NCBI RefSeq assembly: GCF_025370875.1
Contig: NZ_JAMXFD010000003.1
Span: 56,684-120,683 of the forward strand
Source of the DNA: Laspinema palackyanum D2c
Lineage (GTDB): Bacteria > Cyanobacteriota > Cyanobacteriia > Cyanobacteriales > Laspinemataceae
Reading direction: 5' to 3'
Length of the DNA stretch: 64,000 nucleotides
The position numbers were made by a program, and so were the translations under genes. The notes beneath the pieces are model-generated. The model was not told the DNA's origin. It did no database searches and saw nothing but the letters and a program-made list of their open reading frames with translations. Shown here piece by piece: positions 37,112 through 45,852 of the stretch (within the stretch, counting starts at the first letter, position 1; the number at the start of each line of letters is the position of its first letter).

Positions 37112-38752
37112 CTAGGGTCGTTGGACGATCGTTTCCACCACGCGCCGCTTGGCTTTCGGGTCAATTCCAATGAGGCGAACATATTCACCGGGATATTGAC
37201 GCATAAATCCTTCCACCGCCGCGAGGGCTTGGGATGGATTTTGAGTATCAATGGCACCACAGCTTTCCCAGGACCCGTTGTTAAAGCGCCGCTTATTGAC
37301 GTGCTCGGCACCTAGGCGAAATCCTTGGCTGAGGATTTGACGCACCATGTCAGCGACTCCCTGATCTAGGTTACCCGAGCCACCAGAGGGGGCGCTATTA
37401 TAGCTGCTGCTGTAGTTTTGCCCTGGGGAGGATGGGCGACCGTTGCCATTGGTGGCGAGGGTTTCGTTGGGGCGTTGGATGATGGTTTCGACCACCCGGC
37501 GTTTGGCTTTCGGGTCAATCCCAATCAAGCGTACATATTCCCCTTGATGTTCTTTCAAGCAATTGACTAATTCCGCGAGCACCTGGGATTCATTTTTGCT
37601 TTCAATCGGAGCACAGCTTTTCCAGGAGCCGGTCCGGAAGCGTCGCTCATCGACGTGCTCAGTGCCCAGACGCAATCCTTGAGTCAGGATGTGATGGACT
37701 TGCTCGGCTAATTCTGTGGGCAGTCCACCGCCGTTCCCAGCCGGTGCACTGTAGCTGCTGGGGCTGTGACTGGGGCGATAGGAGCTGTTGCCGTTGCCGT
37801 TGCTGCTGGAGACTTGACCGTTTGGGCGTTGGACGATGGTTTCCAGGACCCGGCGTTTGGCTTTGGCATCGATGCCAATTAAGCGGACATATTCCCCACG
37901 ATGTTCAGCTAAACACTGTTCTAGGGAGGAGATGACGTCCGAGAGGTTTTTGCTTTCAATCGGAGCACAACTTTGCCAGGATCCGGTGCGGAAGCGGCGC
38001 TCATCCACGTGTTCGGTACCGATCCGATATCCACCGGCTAGGAGATCTCGGACTTGGGAGATTGCTTCTTGAGTGATGGTCATAGTCTCTTGTTTAGTAG
38101 CGTTGCCATTAGAACTTACAGGGCCTGGGGCTTCATTGCGGATCTCCAGAACGCAGGCTTTGTCTTCCACACAGTGATACCCGCTGCGTAAGGCTTCGTT
38201 GATGCCGAGGACATGGGTGGCGAATTTGGTATCCGTCTCTGTCACATTCGGCAAGCGATCGGCCTGTTGCTGGTTGGTGATGATCGCTCCAGACGGAATG
38301 TATTTGCCTGGGGGAATTTCCACATCTTGAATCAGGGCGTGCATCATCACGATACAGCCCTTGCCGACTCTGGCATTAAAGACGGTGGAACGAAAGCCGA
38401 TAAAACAGCTATCCCCGACATAGGCGGGACCGTGAATTAAGGCCATGTGGGCGATCGAACAATTTTTGCCGATCCACACGGAATAGGGATTGTTGTCATC
38501 TCCGACGACTCGTCCTGCATCGAGTCCGTGAATCACCACGCCATCTTGGATGTTGCTATACTCTCCGATGGAAAAGGGGGTGCCTTCATCAGCCCGGATT
38601 GAGGTACCTGGGGCAACCAAGACATGAGCACCAACCCGCACATCCCCAATCATGTTAGAGAAGGAATGAACGTAGGCGGTTTTGTGGATCTGAGGCTCGG
38701 CCATATTTCTTGACCAAGGGGTTGGCGGAGCCGCCTTGCTGCGGACTACCAT
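37112..38752 (-). CDS. ccmM: Carboxysome protein CcmM (gamma-carbonic anhydrase domain plus three SSUL repeats)
   Basis: CcmM condenses Rubisco inside beta-carboxysomes. Residues about 1-205 are a gamma-carbonic anhydrase domain ([20 protein letters not shown]) with zinc-ligand histidines H75, H102 and H107 and the Cys194/Cys200 pair near the domain end. Three Rubisco-small-subunit-like (SSUL) repeats follow, at about 225-312, 345-430 and 460-546, each with the [19 protein letters not shown] block (third copy [15 protein letters not shown]) and KAKRRV(L/V)ETI(V/I)QRP. Linkers are Ser/Asn/Gly-rich. The ATG at 38752 has AAGGAG upstream. An internal ATG at 38083 (M224) preceded by AAGAGA would yield a ~323-residue short form like CcmM-35. 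A 231-base gap separates it from ccmL. Confidence 0.96.
   Translation of the reverse strand: MVVRSKAAPPTPWSRNMAEPQIHKTAYVHSFSNMIGDVRVGAHVLVAPGTSIRADEGTPFSIGEYSNIQDGVVIHGLDAGRVVGDDNNPYSVWIGKNCSIAHMALIHGPAYVGDSCFIGFRSTVFNARVGKGCIVMMHALIQDVEIPPGKYIPSGAIITNQQQADRLPNVTETDTKFATHVLGINEALRSGYHCVEDKACVLEIRNEAPGPVSSNGNATKQETMTITQEAISQVRDLLAGGYRIGTEHVDERRFRTGSWQSCAPIESKNLSDVISSLEQCLAEHRGEYVRLIGIDAKAKRRVLETIVQRPNGQVSSSNGNGNSSYRPSHSPSSYSAPAGNGGGLPTELAEQVHHILTQGLRLGTEHVDERRFRTGSWKSCAPIESKNESQVLAELVNCLKEHQGEYVRLIGIDPKAKRRVVETIIQRPNETLATNGNGRPSSPGQNYSSSYNSAPSGGSGNLDQGVADMVRQILSQGFRLGAEHVNKRRFNNGSWESCGAIDTQNPSQALAAVEGFMRQYPGEYVRLIGIDPKAKRRVVETIVQRP
38081..38098 (-). promoter_or_regulatory. Putative internal start site for short CcmM
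   Basis: On the minus strand AAACAAGAGACT precedes ATG (M224, [10 protein letters not shown]) at the exact boundary between the carbonic anhydrase domain and the first SSUL repeat. Short CcmM forms made by internal initiation are known in other beta-carboxysome organisms. Confidence 0.6.
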
Positions 38753-38983
38753 AACTGAATTACTCCTTCCTGTATGCGACTAGAATCGGCGTCAGACATT
38801 CAGAATTCAGAATTCTGGGGACAGAAGGTTACAGAGGGTTTGCTTTTATCTGTGTAACGTCATCTATGGCGATCGCACAACTAGGTGAATCTTGCCTGAA
38901 TTCTGACTCCTGACGCCTGACTCCACACCGAATGTGATCGCACCGCGTTGGTCTGTTTTGTCTATACTGACTAACGAAACTGA
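38753..38983. other. ccmL-ccmM intercistronic gap
   Basis: The gap is unusually long for this otherwise tight cluster. It holds direct and inverted copies of an ATTCAGAATTC/CCTGAATTCTGACTCCTGA motif and a HIP1 site. It could contain an internal promoter or RNA-processing site for ccmMNO. Confidence 0.45.
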
Positions 38984-39292
38984 CTAACGAAAGCGATCGG
39001 TTTCTTTCTTGCTGTAAAGAATGCGATTTTCAACATTCACCGTGTCTACAATCGCAATGACTGCCGCGTCCACGGGACGCTCGCCACTACGGATGACCTG
39101 CCTTGCTGCACTGCCAATGGTGACAAGCACCCATTCCCCTACACCAGCCCCTACATTATCCGCAGCGACTTCGTATTTGGGGATGAGTTGTCCTTCCTCA
39201 TCGATTAATTGCAACAGGAGTAATTTAACCCCTTGCAGATTTGGATCCTTTTGCGTACTGACGACGCTACCGCGAACTTGGGCAAGTTGCAT
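38984..39292 (-). CDS. ccmL: Carboxysome vertex protein CcmL
   Basis: A 102-residue EutN/CcmL-type protein that forms the pentamers capping carboxysome vertices. Typical blocks are MQLAQVRGSVVSTQKDPNLQ, KLLLLQLIDEEG, VAADNVGAGVGEWVLVTIGS, AARQVIRSGERPVDAAVIAI and VDTVNVENRILYSKK. Length matches the family. The start is 14 bases after the ccmK1 stop codon, consistent with one transcript. Confidence 0.96.
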   Translation of the reverse strand: MQLAQVRGSVVSTQKDPNLQGVKLLLLQLIDEEGQLIPKYEVAADNVGAGVGEWVLVTIGSAARQVIRSGERPVDAAVIAIVDTVNVENRILYSKKETDRFR

Positions 39293-39306
39293 GATTTACA
39301 CTCAAT

Positions 39307-39642
39307 TTATCGGCTTAAACGAATGCCTGTGGTGCTTTCCCGGAATTGCTCCACGGCTTCGGTGTAGCGAATCGGTAGAACATATTCTAGGTTCTCATGA
39401 GGACGGGCAATGATGTGGGTAGACAAGACTTGTCCACCATTGACTCGTCTGACATTTTCCACGGCTGCACCGACGGAGGCTTGCACTTCCGAGACATCTC
39501 CGCGCACGATGACGGTGACGCGACCGCTTCCGATTTTCTCATATCCGACTAAGGTAACGCGAGCGGCTTTCACCATTGCGTCTGCGGCTTCTACGACTGC
39601 GGGAAACCCTAGGGTTTCTACCATTCCAACTGCAATAGACAT
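39307..39642 (-). CDS. ccmK1: Carboxysome shell hexamer protein CcmK1
   Basis: A 111-residue BMC-domain protein building hexagonal facets of the carboxysome shell. Sequence runs [19 protein letters not shown], with the pore-loop region KIGSG and the C-terminal [20 protein letters not shown]. It has a tail of about ten residues (STTGIRLSR) beyond the CcmK2 end, the usual difference between CcmK1 and CcmK2. I chose the ATG at 39642, which has GGGAG upstream, over the frame's first start five codons earlier. It is second in the cluster. Confidence 0.95.
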   Translation of the reverse strand: MSIAVGMVETLGFPAVVEAADAMVKAARVTLVGYEKIGSGRVTVIVRGDVSEVQASVGAAVENVRRVNGGQVLSTHIIARPHENLEYVLPIRYTEAVEQFRESTTGIRLSR

Positions 39643-39734
39643 AAATTTGACTCCCAACGTTAAGGTTGATATTTGCTGTTTGCGTCAATGACGCTTGCTC
39701 TAGGTCCCAGTCAGAACGGTGGTCCTGAATGGTG

Positions 39735-40046
39735 TTAATAGGTGCGGAACTGCTCGACGGCTTCGGTGTACCGGATCGGCAGCACATATTCTAGGTTCTC
39801 ATGAGGACGCGCAATAATGTGGGTGGAGACAACTTCTCCACCATTCACACGCTTGACTGATTCGACCCCAGCCGAGACGGAGGCTTGCACTTCCGATACG
39901 TCTCCGCGCACGATTACGGTTACGCGAGCGCTGCCGATTTTTTCATATCCCACAAGGGTTACGCGGGCAGCTTTTACCATCGCGTCAGCCGCTTCTACCA
40001 CGGCTGGGAAGCCCCGGGTTTCAATCATTCCCACTGCTATAGGCAT
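39735..40046 (-). CDS. ccmK2: Carboxysome shell hexamer protein CcmK2
   Basis: The first gene of the leftward carboxysome cluster, 103 residues. It starts [20 protein letters not shown] and ends [11 protein letters not shown]. It shares most positions with CcmK1, so the two arose by tandem duplication. The usual pore loop KIGSA is present. An AGGAGA ribosome-binding site lies 7 bases before the ATG. Its hexamers form the bulk of the shell facets. Confidence 0.96.
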   Translation of the reverse strand: MPIAVGMIETRGFPAVVEAADAMVKAARVTLVGYEKIGSARVTVIVRGDVSEVQASVSAGVESVKRVNGGEVVSTHIIARPHENLEYVLPIRYTEAVEQFRTY

Positions 40047-40823
40047 TTCTTCTGTCTCCTAAATGGATGAGTCGGTGTAATTCAATCTAAGCTGCGATCG
40101 TTAGGCGATCGGTATTCCCGAACGTTTTCAGTTATCGTAAAGCTATCCTCTTCCTTTATCAAGAATAGGTGAATCTTGTATCCCTTGACAATATAAATAA
40201 TAATCATGTTCGCAAATAAAAGTAATTAGAAAAACTAATGCTTTAAAGAAAATTAATATTTTATTAATAAAATTAATGCTCCAATGGGAAAGGAGTTGGA
40301 CCGAGAGGGGCCATGAGTGCTCAAGGGGGTGCGATCGCATCAGGGATCAGTCCCACTTGAGGGGGTCTAACTGCGGATCAAGACCCCTGCACTGAACCGA
40401 ATCAACGGAGTCGCCTAGGGTTGATCCAGGCACTGTTGTCACGGCCCTCCCGGAGGTCACAATGGCTCCGTTGCGACGAACCGTACCCTCGTCTCGCCTT
40501 CACGGTCGATCGCCCAGGGTTCCTCCGCAATTGTGCCTAAATCTTCCATGATTGACAGGGGGAACCGTTGCAACGGGACGGTGCGATCGCCCCTTGAACC
40601 CCCTTGCTCGGCGAGCAGTCCGTGAATTTTCCGATGGGAAACCGCCGAATCCTGCTCCCTCGTCTGCCTTTTTAGGCCGACATCTAGCGGGTCAACCTAC
40701 CTAGCAAAACTGACAGATCAACCCCTTATAGATCTGCCTTGACAACCCCTTTTTCTAATGAACCCGACTGAAAATAAAAACACGGGTGCTCGTTAATTTA
40801 ATCGCTTGATATCAAGGAATATT
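40047..40823. promoter_or_regulatory. Divergent ccm/ndhF control region with GC-rich stretch of unknown role
   Basis: The part next to ccmK2 (40047-40280) is AT-rich and should contain the carboxysome promoter. From about 40310 to 40700 the sequence is markedly GC-richer, non-coding in all frames, and full of short inverted repeats (for example CCGTTGCAACGG at about 40565, GCTCGGCGAGC at about 40607). It ends near TTGACAACCCC at about 40738, upstream of ndhF. It could hold a long leader or an unrecognised RNA. I did not find a CmpR/NdhR site I would defend. Confidence 0.5.
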
Positions 40824-42683
40824 ATGATAAATCAGTTGCTCGTCCAAACGAGTTGGTGGGTTCCTTTATATAGCTTACTCGGCGCAATTATCACCCTCCC
40901 CTGGTCGTCGGCGATCGTCCGACGCACGGGACCGAGACCCGGTGCTTACATCAACCTTCTCGCCACCATTGTGGCATTTATTCATGGGGGATTCTTATTT
41001 AGAGCCACCTGGGGTCACGGCCCAGAATTCCTCGTCATCAATTGGCTCAATACCGGAGATTTAGATCTTTCCTTTGTCCTAGAAATCTCCCAAATGAGCA
41101 CCGGCGCAATGGAATCAATCACGGGATTGAGTCTGGTTGCCCAAGTCTACGCCCTAGGGTACATGGAAAAAGACTGGTCTTTAGCCCGGTTTTTTGGCCT
41201 GATGGGATTTTTTGAAGCCGCCATGAGTGGTCTAGCCATTAGTAACTCCTTATTTTTGAGTTACGCCTTACTGGAAATGCTGACCCTTTCCACCTACCTC
41301 ATTGTCGGATTCTGGTACGCTCAACCCTTAGTTGTCACTGCGGCGCGAGATGCCTTCTTAACCAAACGGGTGGGAGATATTTTGTTACTAATGGGGGTGG
41401 TTAGTGTCGGCACTTTAGCCGGTAGCTTCAACTTTGCTGATATCGAAGTTTGGGCCGAAACTGCCGAACTTTCACCAATGGTGGCGAATTTCCTGGGATT
41501 AACCTTAATCGCCGGTCCGATTGGCAAATGTGCTCAATTTCCTTTGCACCTGTGGTTGGATGAGGCGATGGAAGGTCCAAATCCGGCCTCCTTACTCCGC
41601 AATTCCCTGGTGGTGAGTTGCGGCGCTTATATCCTGATTAAACTCTCCCCGGTGGTGTCCCTCTCTCCCCTGGCGGAAACGACGTTAATCGTGGTGGGGA
41701 CGATGACGGCGATCGGCGCTTCTTTAGTGGCGATCGCCCAAATCGATATTAAACGCACCCTCTCCCACTCCACCAGCGCCTTCTTAGGATTAGTCTTTAT
41801 CGCCGTGGGGATGCAGCACGTCGATGTGGCCCTGTTATTGCTCCTCACCCATGCGATCGCCAAAGCCCTCCTCTTTACCAGCATTGGTTCCATCATCCTC
41901 ACCACCAGCAACCAAAACATCACCGAAATGGGTGGATTGTGGTCCAAAATGCCCGCTACCACCCTCGCCTTTGTCGTTGGGAGTGCCGGGACGATCGCCC
42001 TCATCCCCCTCGGAAACTTTTGGGCAATGGAACGCTGGGTCAACGGATTTTGGAGCGTTCCCTGGTGGCTGTTACTCCTGCTGATCGTCTTTAACGGCTT
42101 AACCGCCCTTAACTTAACCCGCGTCTTCTGTCTCGTCTTCCTCGGTCCCACCCAACCCAAAACCCGTCGGGCACCCGAAGTTCCTTGGCCGATGGCCCTC
42201 CCGATGGTCAGCTTAACCATCGTCACCCTGCTGGTTCCCCTGATGCTCCAACATTGGCAACTCTTGCTCAGTTGGGCAGGGCCTTGGGCCAGAACAGGTC
42301 CAGATCCGGCAGTCTTTGACTTGCCCTTGGTCATCCTCTCCGGTATTGTCGGCTGTATTGTCGGGGGAGTGCTTTATCTCAACCCCAACCGCACCGAACC
42401 TGTCCAACTCCCCTGGAAACCGTTACAAGACCTGTTGGCTTATGACTTTTACATCGATAAGCTGTACCGAGTCACCGTGGTGTTAGCAGTAGAACAGTTT
42501 TCCCGATTCACTGCTTGGATAGACCGCTACTTTGTCGATGGACTGGTCAATTTGGTGGGTTTAGCCACGGTATTCAGTGGTCAAGGCTTAAAATATACCG
42601 TTCCGGGGGGGTCTCAACTCTATGTTTTGACCATTCTCATTGGCGTTGCACTTTTAGGTCTGTTGATGAGTTCGTTGTTATAA
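40824..42683 (+). CDS. ndhF4: NAD(P)H-quinone oxidoreductase subunit F, CO2-uptake type (NdhF4-like)
   Basis: A 619-residue, ~15-span membrane subunit of the NDH-1 complex specialised for CO2 uptake (NDH-1MS or MS') in thylakoids. Proton-channel blocks are visible: KCAQFPLHLWLDEAMEGPNP, the lysine/histidine span LSHSTSAFLGLVFIAVGMQ, and THAIAKALLFTSIGSIIL. I chose ATG at 40824 (MINQLLVQTSWW), with AAGGAA upstream; a TTG at 40806 is in frame. It is divergent from ccmK2 and followed by ndhD and the CO2 hydration gene. The lack of cupS and the link to ccm favour the constitutive ndhF4-ndhD4-cupB/chpX type over the inducible ndhF3-ndhD3-cupA type, but that choice is inference. Confidence 0.88.
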   Translation: MINQLLVQTSWWVPLYSLLGAIITLPWSSAIVRRTGPRPGAYINLLATIVAFIHGGFLFRATWGHGPEFLVINWLNTGDLDLSFVLEISQMSTGAMESITGLSLVAQVYALGYMEKDWSLARFFGLMGFFEAAMSGLAISNSLFLSYALLEMLTLSTYLIVGFWYAQPLVVTAARDAFLTKRVGDILLLMGVVSVGTLAGSFNFADIEVWAETAELSPMVANFLGLTLIAGPIGKCAQFPLHLWLDEAMEGPNPASLLRNSLVVSCGAYILIKLSPVVSLSPLAETTLIVVGTMTAIGASLVAIAQIDIKRTLSHSTSAFLGLVFIAVGMQHVDVALLLLLTHAIAKALLFTSIGSIILTTSNQNITEMGGLWSKMPATTLAFVVGSAGTIALIPLGNFWAMERWVNGFWSVPWWLLLLLIVFNGLTALNLTRVFCLVFLGPTQPKTRRAPEVPWPMALPMVSLTIVTLLVPLMLQHWQLLLSWAGPWARTGPDPAVFDLPLVILSGIVGCIVGGVLYLNPNRTEPVQLPWKPLQDLLAYDFYIDKLYRVTVVLAVEQFSRFTAWIDRYFVDGLVNLVGLATVFSGQGLKYTVPGGSQLYVLTILIGVALLGLLMSSLL

Positions 42684-42756
42684 ACCTGGGGGTTTACCGA
42701 ATTTGAGTTTAAGCCCTAAATCTAGGGTTGATTCGCGAATCAACCTCCACAGGACA

Positions 42757-42855
42757 GACTTACGCAACGGTTAAGAATCGATCCTAAATAATGTAGAGGC
42801 GATTCGCTTTCTCGCCCCTACCCTTTAGAACTGGTTTGGAAAATAGGCGTAAGTC
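42757..42855. repeat. MITE-like element inside the ndhF-ndhD operon (family C)
   Basis: A 99-base non-coding segment bounded by perfect 9-bp inverted ends (GACTTACGC / GCGTAAGTC), with an inner imperfect pair GTAGAGGCGA / TCGCCCCTAC. It sits in the 288-base ndhF-ndhD spacer. A decayed relative lies at 33346-33440. No coding frame. Confidence 0.7.
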
Positions 42856-42971
42856 AGGCCAGATTTAGAAGAAAGGTGGAAGTCAAAGGAGTGTGAAATT
42901 CCTAATGCTTTCAAACTCTCTGACCTCTTCCGTAATAGATTGCAGTTAAAAAGACCCTATAGAAGTTAGCG

Positions 42972-44513
42972 ATGCTGAGTGCTTTAATCTGGGTGCCGAC
43001 GATTGGTGCCGCTGTTATTGGATTTTTCCCCAACCCGATGAACCCAAAGCGATCGCGTCAGATTGCCTTGGCGATCACCGCTGCCGCATTCATCTGGTCT
43101 CTGATTCTCGTCAGTCAATTTGACCCCACGGGAGTCGGATTACAATTCGAGGAAAATCTTCCTTGGCTAGAATATCTCGGGTTGAGCTACCGACTGGGAT
43201 TAGATGGCTTATCCTTACCCTTAATCCTCTTAAATGGATTGCTCACCTTGATCGCCCTTTACAGTACCACCGAGGCGATTACCCGTCCGCGATTGTACTA
43301 CGCCTTAATCTTGTTGCTGAATGCCGGTGTTGCCGGGGCATTCCTCGCCCAAGACTTACTGCTGTTTTTCCTGTTCTATGAAGTCGAACTGATTCCTCTG
43401 TATCTCTTAATTGCCATTTGGGGAGGAGCAAGGCGGGGATATGCCGCCACCAAGTTTTTACTCTATACCGCTATTTCGGGGATTTTAATTCTGGCCTCAT
43501 TTTTAGGCTTGGTTTGGCTTACCCATGCCGATAGCTTTGCCTATCAAGCCTTTGCCGGTGGGTCCCTGCCATTAAAATCACAACAGCTTTTATTAGCCCC
43601 TTTATTAATCGGATTTGCCATCAAAACCCCGATTGTCCCCTTCCACACCTGGTTACCCGATGCTCATGTGGAAGCTTCAACGCCGATTTCGGTGATGTTA
43701 GCCGGGGTGTTGTTGAAGTTAGGAACTTATGGGTTGTTGCGCTTTGGAGTCGGTTTATTTCCCGATGCTTGGGCTTATTGGTCCCCTTGGTTAGCCACGG
43801 TGGCGGTGGTGAGCGTTCTGTATGGAGCCTTTAGCGCCATTTCCCAAACGGACATGAAAAAAATGGTCGCCTTTAGTTCTGTGGCCCACATGGGGTATAT
43901 TCTCCTAGCTTGTGCGGCGAATACGCCGGTGAGTAACGTCGGCGCAGTGTTTCAAATGGTCAGCCACGGCTTGATTTCGGCGTTACTGTTCCTGTTGGTT
44001 GGGGTGGTTTACAAGAAAGCGGGGACTCGGGACTTGCGCGTGTTGCATGGGTTGTTGAATCCCGAACGCGGGTTACCGATGATTGGGTCCTTGATGGTGC
44101 TGGCGGTGATGGCGAGTGCGGGGATCCCGGGGATGGCGGGATTTATTGCGGAGTTTATTATCTTTCGTGGGAGTTTGCCGGTGTTTCCGGTGCAAACTCT
44201 TTTGAGTATGATTGGGACTGGGTTAACGGCGGTTTATTTCTTGTTGCTGATTAACCGGGCCTTTTTTGGGCGCTTGTCGGAGCAGGTGGTGAATTTGCCT
44301 CCGGTGCAGTGGTCCGATCGCATTCCAGCGATCGTGTTAGCGGTGTTTGTGGTGATTTTGGGCTTGCTTCCCAGTGGTTTGGTTACCTATAGTGAAAACG
44401 ACGCTACAGCCTTGAGTCGGCGACAGCCTGCCTTGAGTGCCGCAGTTCATCCGGAGGCGATCGCTGTTTCCAATCAATCCGATGTCCCCACCCTGTTCTC
44501 CGTAACTCCCTGA
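42972..44513 (+). CDS. ndhD4: NAD(P)H-quinone oxidoreductase subunit D, CO2-uptake type (NdhD4-like)
   Basis: A 513-residue antiporter-like membrane subunit that joins NdhF in the distal arm of the CO2-uptake NDH-1 complex. Conserved segments include DLLLFFLFYEVELIPLYLLI with the membrane glutamate, KTPIVPFHTWLPDAHVEASTP, and DMKKMVAFSSVAHMGYILLA. About 14 hydrophobic spans fit the family. It is downstream of ndhF and upstream of the CO2 hydration gene on the same strand, so these three form a functional unit. The ATG has only a weak ribosome-binding site. Confidence 0.9.
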   Translation: MLSALIWVPTIGAAVIGFFPNPMNPKRSRQIALAITAAAFIWSLILVSQFDPTGVGLQFEENLPWLEYLGLSYRLGLDGLSLPLILLNGLLTLIALYSTTEAITRPRLYYALILLLNAGVAGAFLAQDLLLFFLFYEVELIPLYLLIAIWGGARRGYAATKFLLYTAISGILILASFLGLVWLTHADSFAYQAFAGGSLPLKSQQLLLAPLLIGFAIKTPIVPFHTWLPDAHVEASTPISVMLAGVLLKLGTYGLLRFGVGLFPDAWAYWSPWLATVAVVSVLYGAFSAISQTDMKKMVAFSSVAHMGYILLACAANTPVSNVGAVFQMVSHGLISALLFLLVGVVYKKAGTRDLRVLHGLLNPERGLPMIGSLMVLAVMASAGIPGMAGFIAEFIIFRGSLPVFPVQTLLSMIGTGLTAVYFLLLINRAFFGRLSEQVVNLPPVQWSDRIPAIVLAVFVVILGLLPSGLVTYSENDATALSRRQPALSAAVHPEAIAVSNQSDVPTLFSVTP

Positions 44514-44518
44514 AATCT

Positions 44519-44557
44519 AAACCGACGGCTAGAGGTTAAAACCCCTACCGTTGGTTT
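44519..44557 (+). terminator. Stem-loop between ndhD and chpX
   Basis: A long imperfect stem (AAACCGACGGCTAGAGGTT paired with AACCCCTACCGTTGGTTT) with almost no loop starts a few bases past the ndhD stop codon, followed by TT. It could be a partial terminator or an RNA-stability element that tunes chpX expression. Confidence 0.5.
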
Positions 44558-44676
44558 TAACTTCACCCCCCTGGGTTTTTCTCCTCAGTTGGCGTGTCAT
44601 GATAGAGAAACCCGAAATTAAACTTTTGCCCTATTAAATAATTTCCCTTGGCTATTGATTTAGGAGATTTCAGAAA

Positions 44677-45852
44677 ATGACCTTATCAAAAATAAAAGAT
44701 TCTACCCATCCTTTAATTGAATATATCGAACGCCTAGAATCTGGGGGGGACTTACTCCCAGATTCCCCTGAAAATTTGGTTGAAGTGGTGGGCATTCTCA
44801 AAAGTTACGGCGTTATTTTAGATGCTTATTCCCGCAATTTAATTTATATTGCCAACCATCAATTTTTGGTATTTTTTCCCTTTTTCAAATACTTTAATGG
44901 AGAATTTTCTTTTTCTAAATTATGGAAACATTGGTATCACGATCGCATTAATTTTGAATATGCCGAATATTGCATGAAAGCCATGTTTTGGCATGGGGGC
45001 GGTGGCTTAGATGAGTATGTCGATAGTCCGGAATTTCGGAAACTCGCTGAAGCAGCAATTCTGGCTAAATTAAAATTTAACCCCGTTATTTTGGGAGTGA
45101 ACAAGCTCTTTCCTGAGTTTCTGTTGGAACAAGTGCGCCAGCTTGCGTATTACAGTGCCTTGGGACAATTTTGGCGGGTGATGAGCGATATGTTTATCTC
45201 TCTGAGCGATGGCTATGATGCTGGGGAAATCACTTCAATTTCTCAAGTGGTCAATCATATTCTGAATGGCTTAGTCGCCGATGCCAGTACCCCCATTACT
45301 TATTCGGTGAAAATTGGGGATAAAGTCTATGATATTCTGCCGAAAGAAGCGGGATTAACCTTTCTAGCGGATACAGCGGTGCCTTATGTCGAGGCGGTCT
45401 TTTTCCGAGGCACTCCGTTTCCCGGTACGATTTCTTACAATGCTCAAGCGCATCAAATTCCCGAGCTTCAACAGCAGTTTAGTTATGGGGCGCTTTATGC
45501 GGACCCCTTACCCACAGGCGCAGCGGGAATTCCTCCCACCTTGTTGATGCAAGATATGCGGCACTATCTCCCAGACTATTTGCATGAGGTGTATCGCAAT
45601 AGTTGCCGGGGAGAAGATGATTTGCGGGTGCAAATTTGCCAAAGTTTTCAGAAATCCATGTTTTGCGTCACCACCGCCGCGATTCAGGGTCTGGCACCTC
45701 ATCCCTTAGACACGAAGGAACCGGAACAACAGCAAGCTAACCGAGCTTATCTCGAAAATTGGCTCGATCGCTTTGTCACCTCTCGGTTGAGTGAGGTGAA
45801 CAAACCCACGGAAAGAAGTTGTCAGTTATTTATCGCCCCGGTGGATAAGTAG
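44677..45852 (+). CDS. chpX: CO2 hydration protein (ChpX/CupB family)
   Basis: A 391-residue peripheral subunit of the NDH-1MS-type complex that converts CO2 to bicarbonate, driven by electron transport. Family blocks are YCMKAMFWHGGGGLDEYVDS (H106 in it), VNHILNGLVADASTPITYSV, YVEAVFFRGTPFPGTISYNA and a C-terminal LIDRF-like LENWLDRFVTSRLSEV. The size is closer to CupB/ChpX than to the longer CupA/ChpY. It is the third gene after ndhF-ndhD, with GGAG before the ATG. No cupS-like gene follows; instead there is a long repeat region. The product should sit on the cytoplasmic side of thylakoids. Confidence 0.9.
   Translation: MTLSKIKDSTHPLIEYIERLESGGDLLPDSPENLVEVVGILKSYGVILDAYSRNLIYIANHQFLVFFPFFKYFNGEFSFSKLWKHWYHDRINFEYAEYCMKAMFWHGGGGLDEYVDSPEFRKLAEAAILAKLKFNPVILGVNKLFPEFLLEQVRQLAYYSALGQFWRVMSDMFISLSDGYDAGEITSISQVVNHILNGLVADASTPITYSVKIGDKVYDILPKEAGLTFLADTAVPYVEAVFFRGTPFPGTISYNAQAHQIPELQQQFSYGALYADPLPTGAAGIPPTLLMQDMRHYLPDYLHEVYRNSCRGEDDLRVQICQSFQKSMFCVTTAAIQGLAPHPLDTKEPEQQQANRAYLENWLDRFVTSRLSEVNKPTERSCQLFIAPVDK

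Noticed and set aside
41627..42334. 235-codon minus-strand frame inside ndhF
   Set aside because: Antisense to conserved membrane spans of NdhF, Arg/Lys/Thr-rich composition, no family resemblance.
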